From Ricinus communis (Eukaryota > Streptophyta > Magnoliopsida > Malpighiales > Euphorbiaceae): a DNA stretch of 64,000 bases. The DNA lies in NCBI RefSeq assembly GCF_019578655.1, contig NC_063265.1, positions 12,682,501 through 12,746,500 on the forward strand, read 5' to 3'. Under the pieces are notes generated by a model that worked only from the letters and a program-made list of their open reading frames with translations, did not search any database and was not told the origin of the DNA. Every line of letters begins with the position of its first letter. Positions within the stretch are counted from its first letter, which is position 1. A program made the translations under genes and the position numbers. Below, one piece after another: positions 24,946 through 36,143 of the stretch.

Positions 24946-27900
24946 ATGGCGACATTTGCCAAACCTGAAAATGCTTTGAAGCGAGCTGAAGGTAAGTTAT
25001 AGTTTTATCTCTTTTTCGTTTGGTATCAATAATCATTTTGATAACTGCAGTTTTAACTGGCGGATTTGCATATAATTACTGTTAAAAGTGCGTTTGGAAA
25101 GTCTAAATTTGCAATAATTCCTTTCATTTGAATTTAATTCTTTCAACTTAAGAAACAAGGAGTTTTGAAAGAAAAAAATTGTATTCATGTAAAAGAAAAA
25201 TGACTTGCTTCTGCCAGATTTCAATTCAATTTAACTCTTGCAAATGATTTACTCTGAACAAGACTTTTAATATAAATTGTATTCCTTTCAGGTAACCGTA
25301 GGCTGCATGATTTTTATACTTTCATTGCTTGACATGCAATTTTTCACTCTGATTTGTTTGTATTTTGTGGTTCTAGAATTAATAAATGTAGGGCAGAAGC
25401 AAGATGCTTTACAAGCGCTGCATGATCTGATTACTTCAAAGAGATACCGAGCATGGCAGAAGCCATATGAAAAGATCATGTTTAGATATGTAGAGCTTTG
25501 TGTTGATATGCGGAGAGGACGATTTGCAAAGGATGGTTTGATTCAATATCGTATAGTATGTCAACAAGTGAATGTAAATTCTTTGGAGGAGGTGATTAAG
25601 CATTTCATGCATCTCTCTACTGAGAAAGCTGAACAAGCTCGTAGTCAGTCCCAAGCATTGGAAGAAGCTCTTGATGTTGACGATCTTGAAGCGGATAAGA
25701 GGCCAGAAGATTTGATGCTTAGTTATGTCAGTGGAGAGAAAGGAAAGGATAGGTCTGATCGAGAACTTGTTACCCCTTGGTTCAAGTTCTTGTGGGAAAC
25801 TTATAGAACTGTGCTTGAAATATTACGAAACAATTCAAAGTTGGAGGCATTATATGCGGTAATTCTTGTTTTTAACGAAATTTTTTTGATTTTTAATGCA
25901 GTTTTTGCTTGGTTAGACTTTCTGGTAATGATGATTAACGAGTGTGCATGATTATATTCACCATTCTGCCTATCGTACAACTTAGACAATCTTGTCAGAC
26001 AAGATCACAAGCACAGACTTCTTACTTGAGTTATTATCTGCAGATGACAGCACATCGAGCTTTCCAATTCTGTAAGCAGTACAAGCGGACAACAGAGTTT
26101 AGGCGGTTGTGTGAGATCATCAGGAATCATTTAGCAAATCTCAACAAATATAGAGACCAAAGGGATCGGCCTGATCTGTCAGCTCCAGAGAGTTTGCAGC
26201 TGTACCTTGATACAAGATTTGAGCAGTTGAAAATTGCCACAGAGCTCGAACTCTGGCAGGTATTTGAATTGTTCTATTCATCTCAACATGGTGGTTAAAT
26301 GTTCATGTTTTCACTCAAAAAGGAGGTCTATTCTTTTTTGTTAAGGGTTAAAGCTTAATTCATTTCTCACCTAATTGTTTTATTTCTCATATGTTCAGGA
26401 AGCTTTTCGGTCCATCGAAGATATTTATGGACTAATGTGCATGGTTAAAAAGTCACCCAAGCCGTCTTTGATGGTGGTGTACTATGCCAAGCTAACCGAG
26501 ATTTTCTGGATTTCATCAAGTCATCTTTATCATGCGTATGCTTGGTTCAAACTTTTTATCCTTCAGAAAAGCTTCAATAAAAATTTAAGCCAGAAGGATT
26601 TACAGTTGATAGCCTCATCTGTTGTGTTGGCTGCACTAGCAGTGCCCCCCTATAAGCGTACGCATGGTGCATCTCATCTGGAACTTGAAAATGAAAAGGA
26701 ACGCGTCTTGAGGATGGCCAATCTTATTGGGTTCAATCTAGACCCAAAACCTGAGAGTAGAGAAGTGGTAATGTGATTCATCTATTGGATTTACAGAGTA
26801 ACTTTTTCATGCCTTTTTTTTAATTTCTTTTTTCTTTTGAAAAATAATGCTCATCCTCATAATGTGTTCTGTCTACAGTTGTCAAGGTCAGCCCTCCTTA
26901 CTGAGCTGGTATGTCTGAATTAATATTTTCTTTTCATAAATCACTCGTTTTCCTGTTCTTGCTTGAAAAGACTTGCTCTTAAATATATCCTTCATGTTTG
27001 AGTTTTTTTTTTAAATGAAGACAATTTGTGTTCTAAAGTTGAGAATGGTTTATACTATTCTTGTAATTATTCAAGTTTAGCAAGTGTGCGATGCTATCTT
27101 TTCTTTCCAATAGGGGTTGCTCATAAATAATTCCTTTGTTTTTTGGTGTTTTTTTTCTTAATAATTAAAATGTTACAAAATTAGGCATGCTTGATGATGA
27201 ATGTGCAATTATAATTTCCTTTTCTCCAATTGTACAAATTTTTGCACCAGTCATAAAATGCAAAGAAGTTGGCATAAGAATTGGGTGATTAAAAAGTATT
27301 ATGCTATTTGTGTTTCATTTCATGTGAAAGGTGTGAATGACGCATTCCTTCTTTGTTTTCTTTTGATTCCCATTTAGGTATCCAAAGGGGTTTTGAGCTG
27401 CGCAACGCAGGAAGTGAAAGATCTTTACCATTTTTTGGAGCATGAATTTCTTCCACTGGATCTTGCAGCAAAGATACAGCCGCTATTGACCAAAATTTCT
27501 AGATTTGGTGGGAAACTTGCTTCAGCTTCCTCTGTGCCAGAAGCACAATTGTCTCAATATGTTCCTGCTCTTGAAAAGCTTGCTACCTTAAGGTTGCTCC
27601 AACAGGTGTGTGATTTCTCCACTTACTAGTGGGATTATTATTTTCTTTTTTAATCATATGTGCTTGTCCATGCTTTTTCAGGTGTCTCAGGTGTATCAAA
27701 CGATGAAAATCGAAAGTTTGTCTCAGATGATCCCCTTTTTTGATTTTCCTGTTGTGGAGAAGATTTCTGTTGATGCTGTTAAACATGATTTCATAGCGAT
27801 GAAAATTGACCATGTGAAGAATGTCATATTATTTGGTAATTTGGTATGTTCCATTCCCTATGCTTGTTCTTTTCAATGTTATGTTTTGAAAGAGAAAGGA

Positions 27901-30548
27901 AATTAAGGGGTGAAAATTGGGGGAGTAAATAACCTCTGTTAGGGTGTGGAGGGAAAAGGAAGATGGGAAGAAAATAAATAAAAAAGTTTACCAATTCTCC
28001 AAACTGGATAGAGAATGATTGGAAATTGATTTTATATTTATCAGTAAAAATGAATGTCAAAATTGTACTTGCATATATTCTCATCCTTTTTATTTCATTT
28101 TCTTCTCATCCAAACAAAACAAATGGTCTCACCCACCATCTCCTCCTCATTTGTAAACTTACTTTACAAATTTCTTTTCCCCATTTTCTGCTCTCCCAAA
28201 GTGTCTAAATCATTTACTTCTCTCTCTCTCACACACACCTTGCTGCATTTCTTCTTTTTGTGGAAATAAGAATCCTGTTTTGTGTCACTTTTATCAAACG
28301 ATTTTGCCTAGCCTATTTTCTTTGTTTACATGAATTGCTGTGAACTGATATTTGGTACTGTCATTGGGTTGGCTGTTCCAAGGATCTTGAATCGGATGAA
28401 CTGCGAGATCATCTTGCAAATTTTGCTGTCTCCTTAAATAAGGCAAGGACCATGATATATCCTCCAATAAAGAAATCATCAAAAGTAGGTGATATTTTAC
28501 CTGGACTAGGGGAGATTGTGGATAAAGAACACAAGAGACTACTTGCTCGGAAATCAATTATTGAAAAGCGGAAGGAAGAACAAGAACGCCAACTTTTGGA
28601 ATTGGTATGCGAATTTGAATCTAGGCATGCTGTCTGATAATTTATGATCACTTAACCTTATGGGAAAACCTTTTCTTTTTAAGGAACGAGAGGAGGAGTC
28701 AAGGAGGCTGCAACAACAGAAGAAAAGAGAAGAGGCAGAGCAGAAAAGGCTTGCTGCTGAGATTGAGCAGAGGAAGAACCAAAGGATCCTCCAGGAAATA
28801 GAGCAGCGAGAACTTGAAGAAGCACAGGCTTTGCTCGAGGATGTTGACAAGCGAAGTAAAAGGAAGGGGGGAAAGAAGCCAATCCTGGAAGGAGTGAGTT
28901 TAAAATCTAATTTCATGTTGTTTTAAATGCAAGTAGTTAATTGACCTGATTGTAATGCTCGTATGACTATATAGGAGAAAGTGACGAAGCAGACTATAAT
29001 GGAAAGGGCTTTGAGTGAGCAACTAAGGGAGAGGCAGGAGATGGAAAAGAAGCTACAAAAACTGGCTAAGACAATGGATTATTTGGAAAGGGCTAAGAGA
29101 GAAGAGGCAGCTCCATTGATTGAAGCTGCTTTTCAACGACGGTTGGTGGAAGAGAAGGTCCTTCATGAAAGCGAGCAGCAGGTATCTTAAACATTTTTTG
29201 TTTTATCTAACTTATTGGTAAAGGGGCATTTATCTTTATGTGTAACTGCTAAGTTTGCTTCTAGCTTGGCTTCGTAAGTACTGGTTCTTATTTGTGTTCT
29301 TATAGTTATAATTTACTCCAGGAGTTTCTTTAGATTCTTTTCCATTTAATATGGTACTTGTCATTGATTTTGCAGCTAGAGACTGAACTAAGCAGACAGC
29401 GTCATGATGGGGACCTCAGGGAGAAGAATAGACTGTCTAGGATGCTGGACAATAAGGTCAGTCTAATCTTGATTTGTGGCTGTTTTGGGGGCTCGTGATC
29501 AGCGGCTTAAAAATAAATCCATATCTTTTGTCCTTTTTCAGATAATTTTCCAGGAAAGAGTGATGAGTCGTCGACAAGCTGAATTTGATCGGCTTAGAGT
29601 AGAAAGAGAAGAAAGAATCAACCAGATCATTCAGGCTCGAAAGCAAGAGAGGGAGGCTAAGAGGAAGAAGATTTTCTATGTGAGGTCTGAAGAGGAGAGA
29701 CTGAGAAAGCTGCATGAAGAGGAGGAAGCTCGCAAACATGAAGGTAATAGTTATTACACAATGTTGTTATACTTTCTGAGGTTTTTCTGAAAACTTGTGC
29801 CTCTATTTCAAATTTGATCAGCTTATTGAATCACTTTTTGCCTGGAATTTATCTGTTCCAAAATTCCTCTCATCTGGTCACCCCCCTGTTGGACCCATGC
29901 AACTATAGTCTATTTTTTATTTCATTATGCCGAGCCCTTGACAAAACTGTTTTATACTAGCGTCTTTTTTAAATAAGTCTGGGATTCGCGTCATCTCATT
30001 GGCAATTTCAAAATGTAGAGGCTGAGAGACGAAGGAAAGAAGAAGCTGAACGCAAGGCAAAGTTGGATGAAATTGCTGAGAAGCAGAGGCAGAGAGAGCG
30101 AGAGATAGAAGAGAAGGTAAGGAAAGAAGCTGACTTGAGGAGAGCAACTGATGGGTCTTCTAGGCCTTCTGAGCTTCCTGCTGTGTCCCGACCAGAGCCA
30201 GGAGCATCTGCTGCGGCTGCAGCAGCTGCTGCTGCACCAGCCCCTGCAAAATATGTGCCTAAGTTCCTGCGAGAGAGGGGAACCTCAGGCCAGGCTCCTC
30301 CAGAAACTGATCGGTGGACTGGTGTAAGTGGCAGGCAGGCGCCTTCAGAACCTGAACGGTGGAACAGTGGTGGTTCCAGGCAGGCAGCAGCTGCAGATGG
30401 AGATCGTTGGGCCGGTGCTGGCGCCAAGCAGCCTCCTAGCTCTGATCGCTGGGGCAGTAGTACAAGACCTGATGATCGTAACCCACCTGGTGATAGGTGG
30501 CGTGGTGGTGGTGGCTCAAAATCCACTTGGTCGTCCTCTAGGCGATGA
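24946..30548 (+). CDS. TIF3A1: Eukaryotic translation initiation factor 3 subunit A (eIF3a)
   Basis: Thirteen exons: 24946-24991, 25377-25858, 26044-26259, 26399-26767, 26879-26908, 27378-27605, 27682-27843, 28383-28604, 28684-28893, 28975-29181, 29376-29456, 29542-29743, 30019-30548. The sum is 2985 nt, giving 994 residues, [20 protein letters not shown] to the end STWSSSRR. eIF3a is the largest scaffold of the eIF3 complex, which brings the 43S pre-initiation complex to mRNA in the cytosol. The N-terminal half is helical with the PCI domain at roughly 320-510. A long charged coiled-coil region rich in REE/QRE (about 560-870) follows, then an Ala run and Gly-rich tail with five (D/E)RW repeats. 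Exon 5 is only 30 nt ([10 protein letters not shown]). Length matches plant orthologues. All introns are GT-AG. Confidence 0.96.
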
Positions 30549-33040
30549 TTATCTGAGTTATTAGATGTGGGAATTTTGGATACATCTGGCACCAACTGCA
30601 GATGGTATTTGGTGAATCAAGTTGAAATATCTCCAGGAAGCCGAAGGAATAATATTTTTTAAAAAGAATTTTGAGACCTGCAGCTGAGAATGGTTTCCTT
30701 TTCTTTTTCCTCTGCCATGATAAAAAGCTTGAGCATTTTTCAATATAAGTTGTAACTCTAAAGACTTCTTGAAGAGCTGTTTGTTCCTTTTGACTTGAGA
30801 GTTATGTTTTCTTTGGTTACATTTGGACCATTGTAAGACGAATCCTATGCAGCTTGGATTTTAAGGTTCTGAGGCAATGTTTTCCCTGAGCACCCTGTAG
30901 TATATTCCTATGTATTTACTGATGCGAAATTTAAATTTTTATTTATTTTAACACTTAATGTTTGGATTTAATAAAGATATTATTTTTATAATTTATAAAA
31001 TATTTTTAATTCTTAATTTAATCTAATAGGTATTTGAACACTATCCTCTATTACTGTTTAAACATTTATGTGTAATATATGTAATGTATTAAACGAAATC
31101 ATATGTGAGAATGAAAATATAAGTGGAGGGTCGAAAGAAAGGTTCATGAAAGTAATGCAAAAACTGTAATTGATACAGCTTTCGGGCTCTTTTGGAACCT
31201 CCTTACAAAATGTAATTGGGTAACCCATAAGTTGACCAGGAAGGTGTCTCATCTTTGACAAGAAAAAATAAACCTAAATTGATTAAGTTAGATGTTTAAA
31301 TATACATTTAGCCTTTATTATTCAATGGATTTTGGCCAATTTCAAGTATTATTTTGCATTGTTTAAACTGCAAAATAACATTAATTTGATAAAAAAAGAA
31401 TCAAACCTAAAGATGTACTAATTCGATTATCAAAAAGAATTTTATAATTATGACATAGCCTCAGAGACCCATATGTATTTCAACCTTATCTCAGACGAAA
31501 ATTTTATAGTTTTCTCAGATTCCAACCTTGTTTTCTCTTTTGGATGCTGATATTTTCCAATCTTGTATGGGAGATTGCTTGAAGGAGTAAGAGAGATCAC
31601 CAATTGACTCGATGTATTGCTGTTATTACAGCTGTAAACAGTTTCTTGGATACTACCGCAGGAATTTTGATGTCCGCTATGAGGTCTGAAGAGACGGGTA
31701 CCTAATTTTAAATAGATGTCCTCTTCTTCTTTTTAATAATAGAAAATGCAATTGGTTTAATTCTTTTTTCTCTTTTTTATGTATTTGATGATGCATTGGC
31801 AATTTTGTCTGTGCAGTACCATGTTATGGAAACCATCTTTTTCACAAACCACCATAGATTCAAGGTTTCAGGTATATTAATACTGCACTGTTTCTAATGT
31901 TCGGGTGCTTTTTCACTTGTTTCTGTTTGGTGTTGGTACAAGAGAGTATGATCTAGTGTTATTAGATATTAAGTATTTCTCCAGTGCTCATTCAGATAGA
32001 TGGACGGTTGATTACTGATTTCTGATTTCTGATTACTGTTAGTTAGGTTAGGTTGGATGTTGGTGCATATATATTAGACTTACAATATCAACTAGCTGTT
32101 GTCATCCATGATGACACAAGTCAAAAACATGTAGTCTCCCTTTTGAGCCTTGAAAAGAAATATTCTTTTTCTCTAAAGCTTGTATATTTAATTTGGCTCA
32201 GCTTAAAGTATTTAAATCACCAAAGCAATTATAGGACGACAATTGATATACATCACCTTCTTATTCTGTAATTGTACTATTAATGTTTAGTTCCAACTTT
32301 TTCCTGTTTGTCCTAGCCTCTTTTGATCAACACAAGATGTACTTTAATCATTTAATACACACCACTTAAGGTAAATGGGAGAGCCTCCAAATGCAATTGG
32401 CCCCCCTAACTTTTTATATAAGGAAAGTGGGTGTCAGTTTAGCCACTTGAAATCTTATGTGCTTGTCTGTTTGAAACCTATTGATTTAAAGAATACATTG
32501 GTAATGAGATGAAAGTAAGTTCTTCGATTATGGAAACAATTATGGCACCTGTCATTTTACTTTCGTAGTTTTTGATCCATGTTAACTGGAACCTTCAGCT
32601 CCTTTTTTCTTTTTTAGAACTAAAAATTTTATTGGCCCTCTATTCCTTTTGATTATTAAGTTATCAGCTCTTGTAAATAAATAGATAATTATTTGCAGTT
32701 GACTTTAAACCGTTTTTGCTGACTAAATTGGCACATTTAAATTATTGAAATCTAAATAACTTGACCAAATTCATTGCTGGTGATTGAAAGGCACAAGAAG
32801 CAATTTGAGATTCACAATTAAACACTGCTAGTTTGGCTAATCAGCTTCATAGTTCATGCAGTCTTAGTAAAGGGGTACTATAGAGCATCTCACATACTGA
32901 CATGTTTCTGGTTAGATATTGGATGGTAATGCACTTATCGGGGAAATCCCACTTCGAAATTCAGTTCATCATACCCCTCTATATTTTAACTTAATATAAG
33001 TGCCATTGGTCCACCTCCCAAGTACTTGAACTGAGTTTTT
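30549..33040. other. eIF3a 3' UTR and intergenic spacer
   Basis: The first roughly 420 bases are probably the eIF3a 3' UTR (candidate AATAAA at 30970-30975). The remainder is AT-rich. Splice-like motifs and short cysteine-containing frames at 31560-31900 did not join into a recognisable protein. Confidence 0.5.
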
Positions 33041-33041
33041 G

Positions 33042-33048
33042 TATAAAG
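33042..33048 (+). promoter_or_regulatory. TATA box of the GUB_WAK gene
   Basis: TATAAAG lies 80-86 bases upstream of the start codon at 33128, a normal plant spacing that predicts a leader of about 50 bases. Confidence 0.6.
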
Positions 33049-33127
33049 AGGGTATCCTGCTCTTAACATTCTTGCTTCGTAGAGTCTTTCTTATCTTTCT
33101 TCTATTTGTTAGAAACCAAAGTGCAAA

Positions 33128-33739
33128 ATGCTTCTAATCTTTCTTATATTGTGTTCAGCAACCCAAGTGTCAGCCCTTAATGCTTGCCCTAAATGTGGGA
33201 GTATGGAAGTCCCATATCCACTAAGCACAGGTGATACTTGTGGGGATCCTAGGTATAGAATTTACTGTAAAAATGATGCCCTAGAATTCCTGTCATCTAC
33301 AGGGTTTTACTATAAGATCCTCAGCATTAATCCTAGTACTAATAAGCTTGTTATAGGCAGTCCTATAATGCAGAAAAATGCATGTTATTCTTCAGACCTT
33401 GCTTTAGGTGGCCTAATGCTTGATGAGAATTTGCCTTTTAATATATCTACTCACAACACTGTCATGTTATTTAACTGTTCTATGGATATTCTCAAATCGC
33501 CATTGAATTGCTCATCGACCAGCTTTTGCAGACAGTTTGAGGAAGGAGATGAAGGTGGAAATGGATGCAAAGGTACCCTTTGTTGTCATTTCTTGAAAGA
33601 CTCAGCAATGACATCACATAGGATTAGGGTCAGAGTTGGAGGGTGCACAGCTTATACTTCAGTTGTGGATCTGAAGCCTGCGGAACCAATTGATGCATGG
33701 AAATATGGCATTGAGCTCCAGTGGCTTCCTCCAAACTGA
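33128..33739 (+). CDS. Secreted GUB_WAK (galacturonan-binding) domain protein without kinase
   Basis: Single exon, ATG 33128 to TGA 33737-33739, 203 residues. A hydrophobic signal peptide (MLLIFLILCSATQVSA) is followed by ACPKCGSMEVPYPLSTGDTC, CGDPRYRIYC and SPLNCSSTSFC. These are the conserved Cys pattern of the wall-associated-kinase galacturonan-binding domain. WAK-like receptors use this domain outside the cell and continue into a transmembrane helix and kinase. Here the frame stops after ELQWLPPN, with neither, so the product is predicted to be secreted to the cell wall. It resembles small stand-alone plant proteins such as Arabidopsis At3g17350 (from memory). I saw no kinase-coding exons downstream to 36 kb. 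Binding of pectin is family inference. Confidence 0.85.
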   Translation: MLLIFLILCSATQVSALNACPKCGSMEVPYPLSTGDTCGDPRYRIYCKNDALEFLSSTGFYYKILSINPSTNKLVIGSPIMQKNACYSSDLALGGLMLDENLPFNISTHNTVMLFNCSMDILKSPLNCSSTSFCRQFEEGDEGGNGCKGTLCCHFLKDSAMTSHRIRVRVGGCTAYTSVVDLKPAEPIDAWKYGIELQWLPPN

Positions 33740-35860
33740 ACTTTCAGCAGGTCATTATGACTTCAGTCAAGACACAATAACCATCAGCAGAAAGTAGGGC
33801 AGACTTGGTGGTATCTTCATTAATTGCCTTTGAAGAATGTGGGTATATGTTATTGTTTTCTTTTTCCTTTTTCCTTTTTTTCCAACTCGTAAACTGGCAG
33901 CCCTGCAAATGACTCTTAGTACTACCGAGTCAAATCTCACTTATTCCTGTTGTTTGTCCCTTGAACCAACCATTTATGTCCATATTTGCTGCCCTTTAAG
34001 TTGCTTTTATGAGTGTTTGTTGCTGTTTAATCAGAGAATACATTTTCTCTTCCTATCTTATTGTCATGACCTCTATGGCTCTATAGACATAACGGTTTTT
34101 ATCTTTTCAAAAATAGAATGCTCCAGTAAGTGCTGTCAAATGCCAAAAGAGGGAGCCAATACTTAAAAATCACTGATAGTGTTAGATTAGCATAATTGGG
34201 TGTCTCATGTGTTTGCTGATAAGTGTAAAAGTTGTACACCTTTTTTCCCTGAAGAAACTAAGAGGGTAGATGCTACCTCTTTTACATTTTATAAACCATA
34301 TATCATACCATGCCACCTCTTTTTGCCCTCTGCCAATCACCTATGGAAAGGAGTAAAACAGGGTCTGAAAAATAAACAAGTTAATTAAATATAAACCTCC
34401 TAGAAGTTGGAGACAAGATTGTAAATTAAAGCAAAATGTTTAGTACTCGAAGTTGGGGTATATAATATATGGATGGGCATTATACTTTTTAAGTCCACAC
34501 CAGAAAAGAGGAATGTTCATGCTAGTCTATGTATTTGCTTCACAAAGAGTGTAACAATCTTCTGTTTTTTGTAACCGCAGAGAAGTATATCAGCATGAGG
34601 TAACTAAACAGATAAAAGGATTGGGAGAAGATAGAAAGGCAAGGCCATGTTTACTTGTAGACAATCTTTTCTATTTTCATTTTCATATATAATTTGTAAA
34701 CATATTTATTTTATAAAAAAATTTATTTTCTATTTAGATAATATTTTTAATATAAAAAGTAGACTTCAAATAGATGACATAAAAATTTACTATTTTTATT
34801 TTAAAATAATTGATTTATATAAAGAAAGATATAAAAAATATGTTAAATTTATTTCCAATTTTTTTTTTTAGAATTTAGTTATAATTCTAAAAATATAAAA
34901 AAATATTTGTTTTAAGAAAAAAATAGCAAAAGTAAATATAAAATTATATTTTCTGTTTTTTATTATTTGAATGTTTTTTAAAAAAATTGATATAATTTTC
35001 TATAGAAAAAACCACGGAAGAGTGTGGTAATGACCAATAGAAAATTCTAATTCATTTTCAATAATAATTCTAATTCTTGTTATGGCATTACAAATTGACA
35101 AGTGTAGGCAAGTTATGGCTTCACACGAATTGACTACCCCGTTTAGGATTTTAATTGGGTGTTAAAAAAATTGAATTGAATTTTTTTATTTATTTATAGA
35201 TCTTGTTAGAATTATTATTAGATGTTGGAGAAAACTCTTTTATAATTTTATTTTTTTAATCTAATAGTTTAGTTTTTTTTTTTTTTTTTACAAACCACTT
35301 TATAGAAAAAATATAAACAATCTATTGAGATTGTCTTTTTAATTGATTATAAAAAAAAAAATATGTAATATTACATGCTTTTATCCACAAGCATAATCTT
35401 CAAAACTAATATATAAATATGTATTTGATCCACTGAATCTCATACGGAGCTTACTTTCTGAAAGCAATTTATGAAACTATAAAGGAAGAAAAAGCGAGAA
35501 AAGTTTAAAAAGCACTTTAGCTACCAAATGGGCACTTGAACTTTTGGCAATTGGCAGTAATAACAGAATCTATAGTAATGTGAGCGCAGCACCAGCATAA
35601 CAGAGAAGAAAATTGGGCTTGATTATTCTTCTAGTTACTGGATGGCCCCTAAAGGTCACACTAATTCAGAAATGAGAAGCAAGTCTGCAGCTGTAAGACA
35701 GTATCAAAACATAGATAATACCAATTCTTAATATATTGTTGTTGTTTCTTCCCCTAATACATTTGTATATGGAAGTAAATAATAAGTAAAAATGCACAAG
35801 ATAACAACTTTGCACTTGAACACAACGAAGAAGCTGCTGCTGTGATGGACACATCACAAT
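33740..35860. other. Spacer between GUB_WAK gene and PP2C
   Basis: It begins with the GUB_WAK 3' UTR and becomes AT-rich from about 34660. Only short frames occur. The last few hundred bases before 36144 probably contain the 3' UTR of the minus-strand PP2C. Confidence 0.5.
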
Positions 35861-36143
35861 GCCACCTTTTTTACTTACAACTTCAAGCTGTTAGCGACCA
35901 TACTATCACAAACGTATCTATCGGATAGCATCTCTGTCCTTTGTCAGTTTAACAAAAAGCTTGGAGAAAAAAACCCCAGAATCAACACAACCAATTGTAG
36001 AAACAAAACACCTACGCGCTATATCTCTACCTCATTTCTTATACATCTATTACAATCATTACTAGAAGGTAAAAAAACCAAGCATGATCACACTTCCAGC
36101 AAAAAAATTTTGAAAAATATTTACTCTGTTACCAGATAATTTG

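Noticed and set aside
27180..27300. TGATGATGAA resembling a C box of a snoRNA in an eIF3a intron
   Set aside because: No D box (CTGA) or terminal stem at a suitable distance.
31480..31900. Possible gene remnant with cysteine/tyrosine-rich short frame and splice-like sites
   Set aside because: Stops interrupt it, segments do not join, and no family is recognised.
33740..36140. Search for kinase-domain exons of a WAK-like receptor downstream of the GUB_WAK frame
   Set aside because: No transmembrane or kinase motif in any plus-strand frame.
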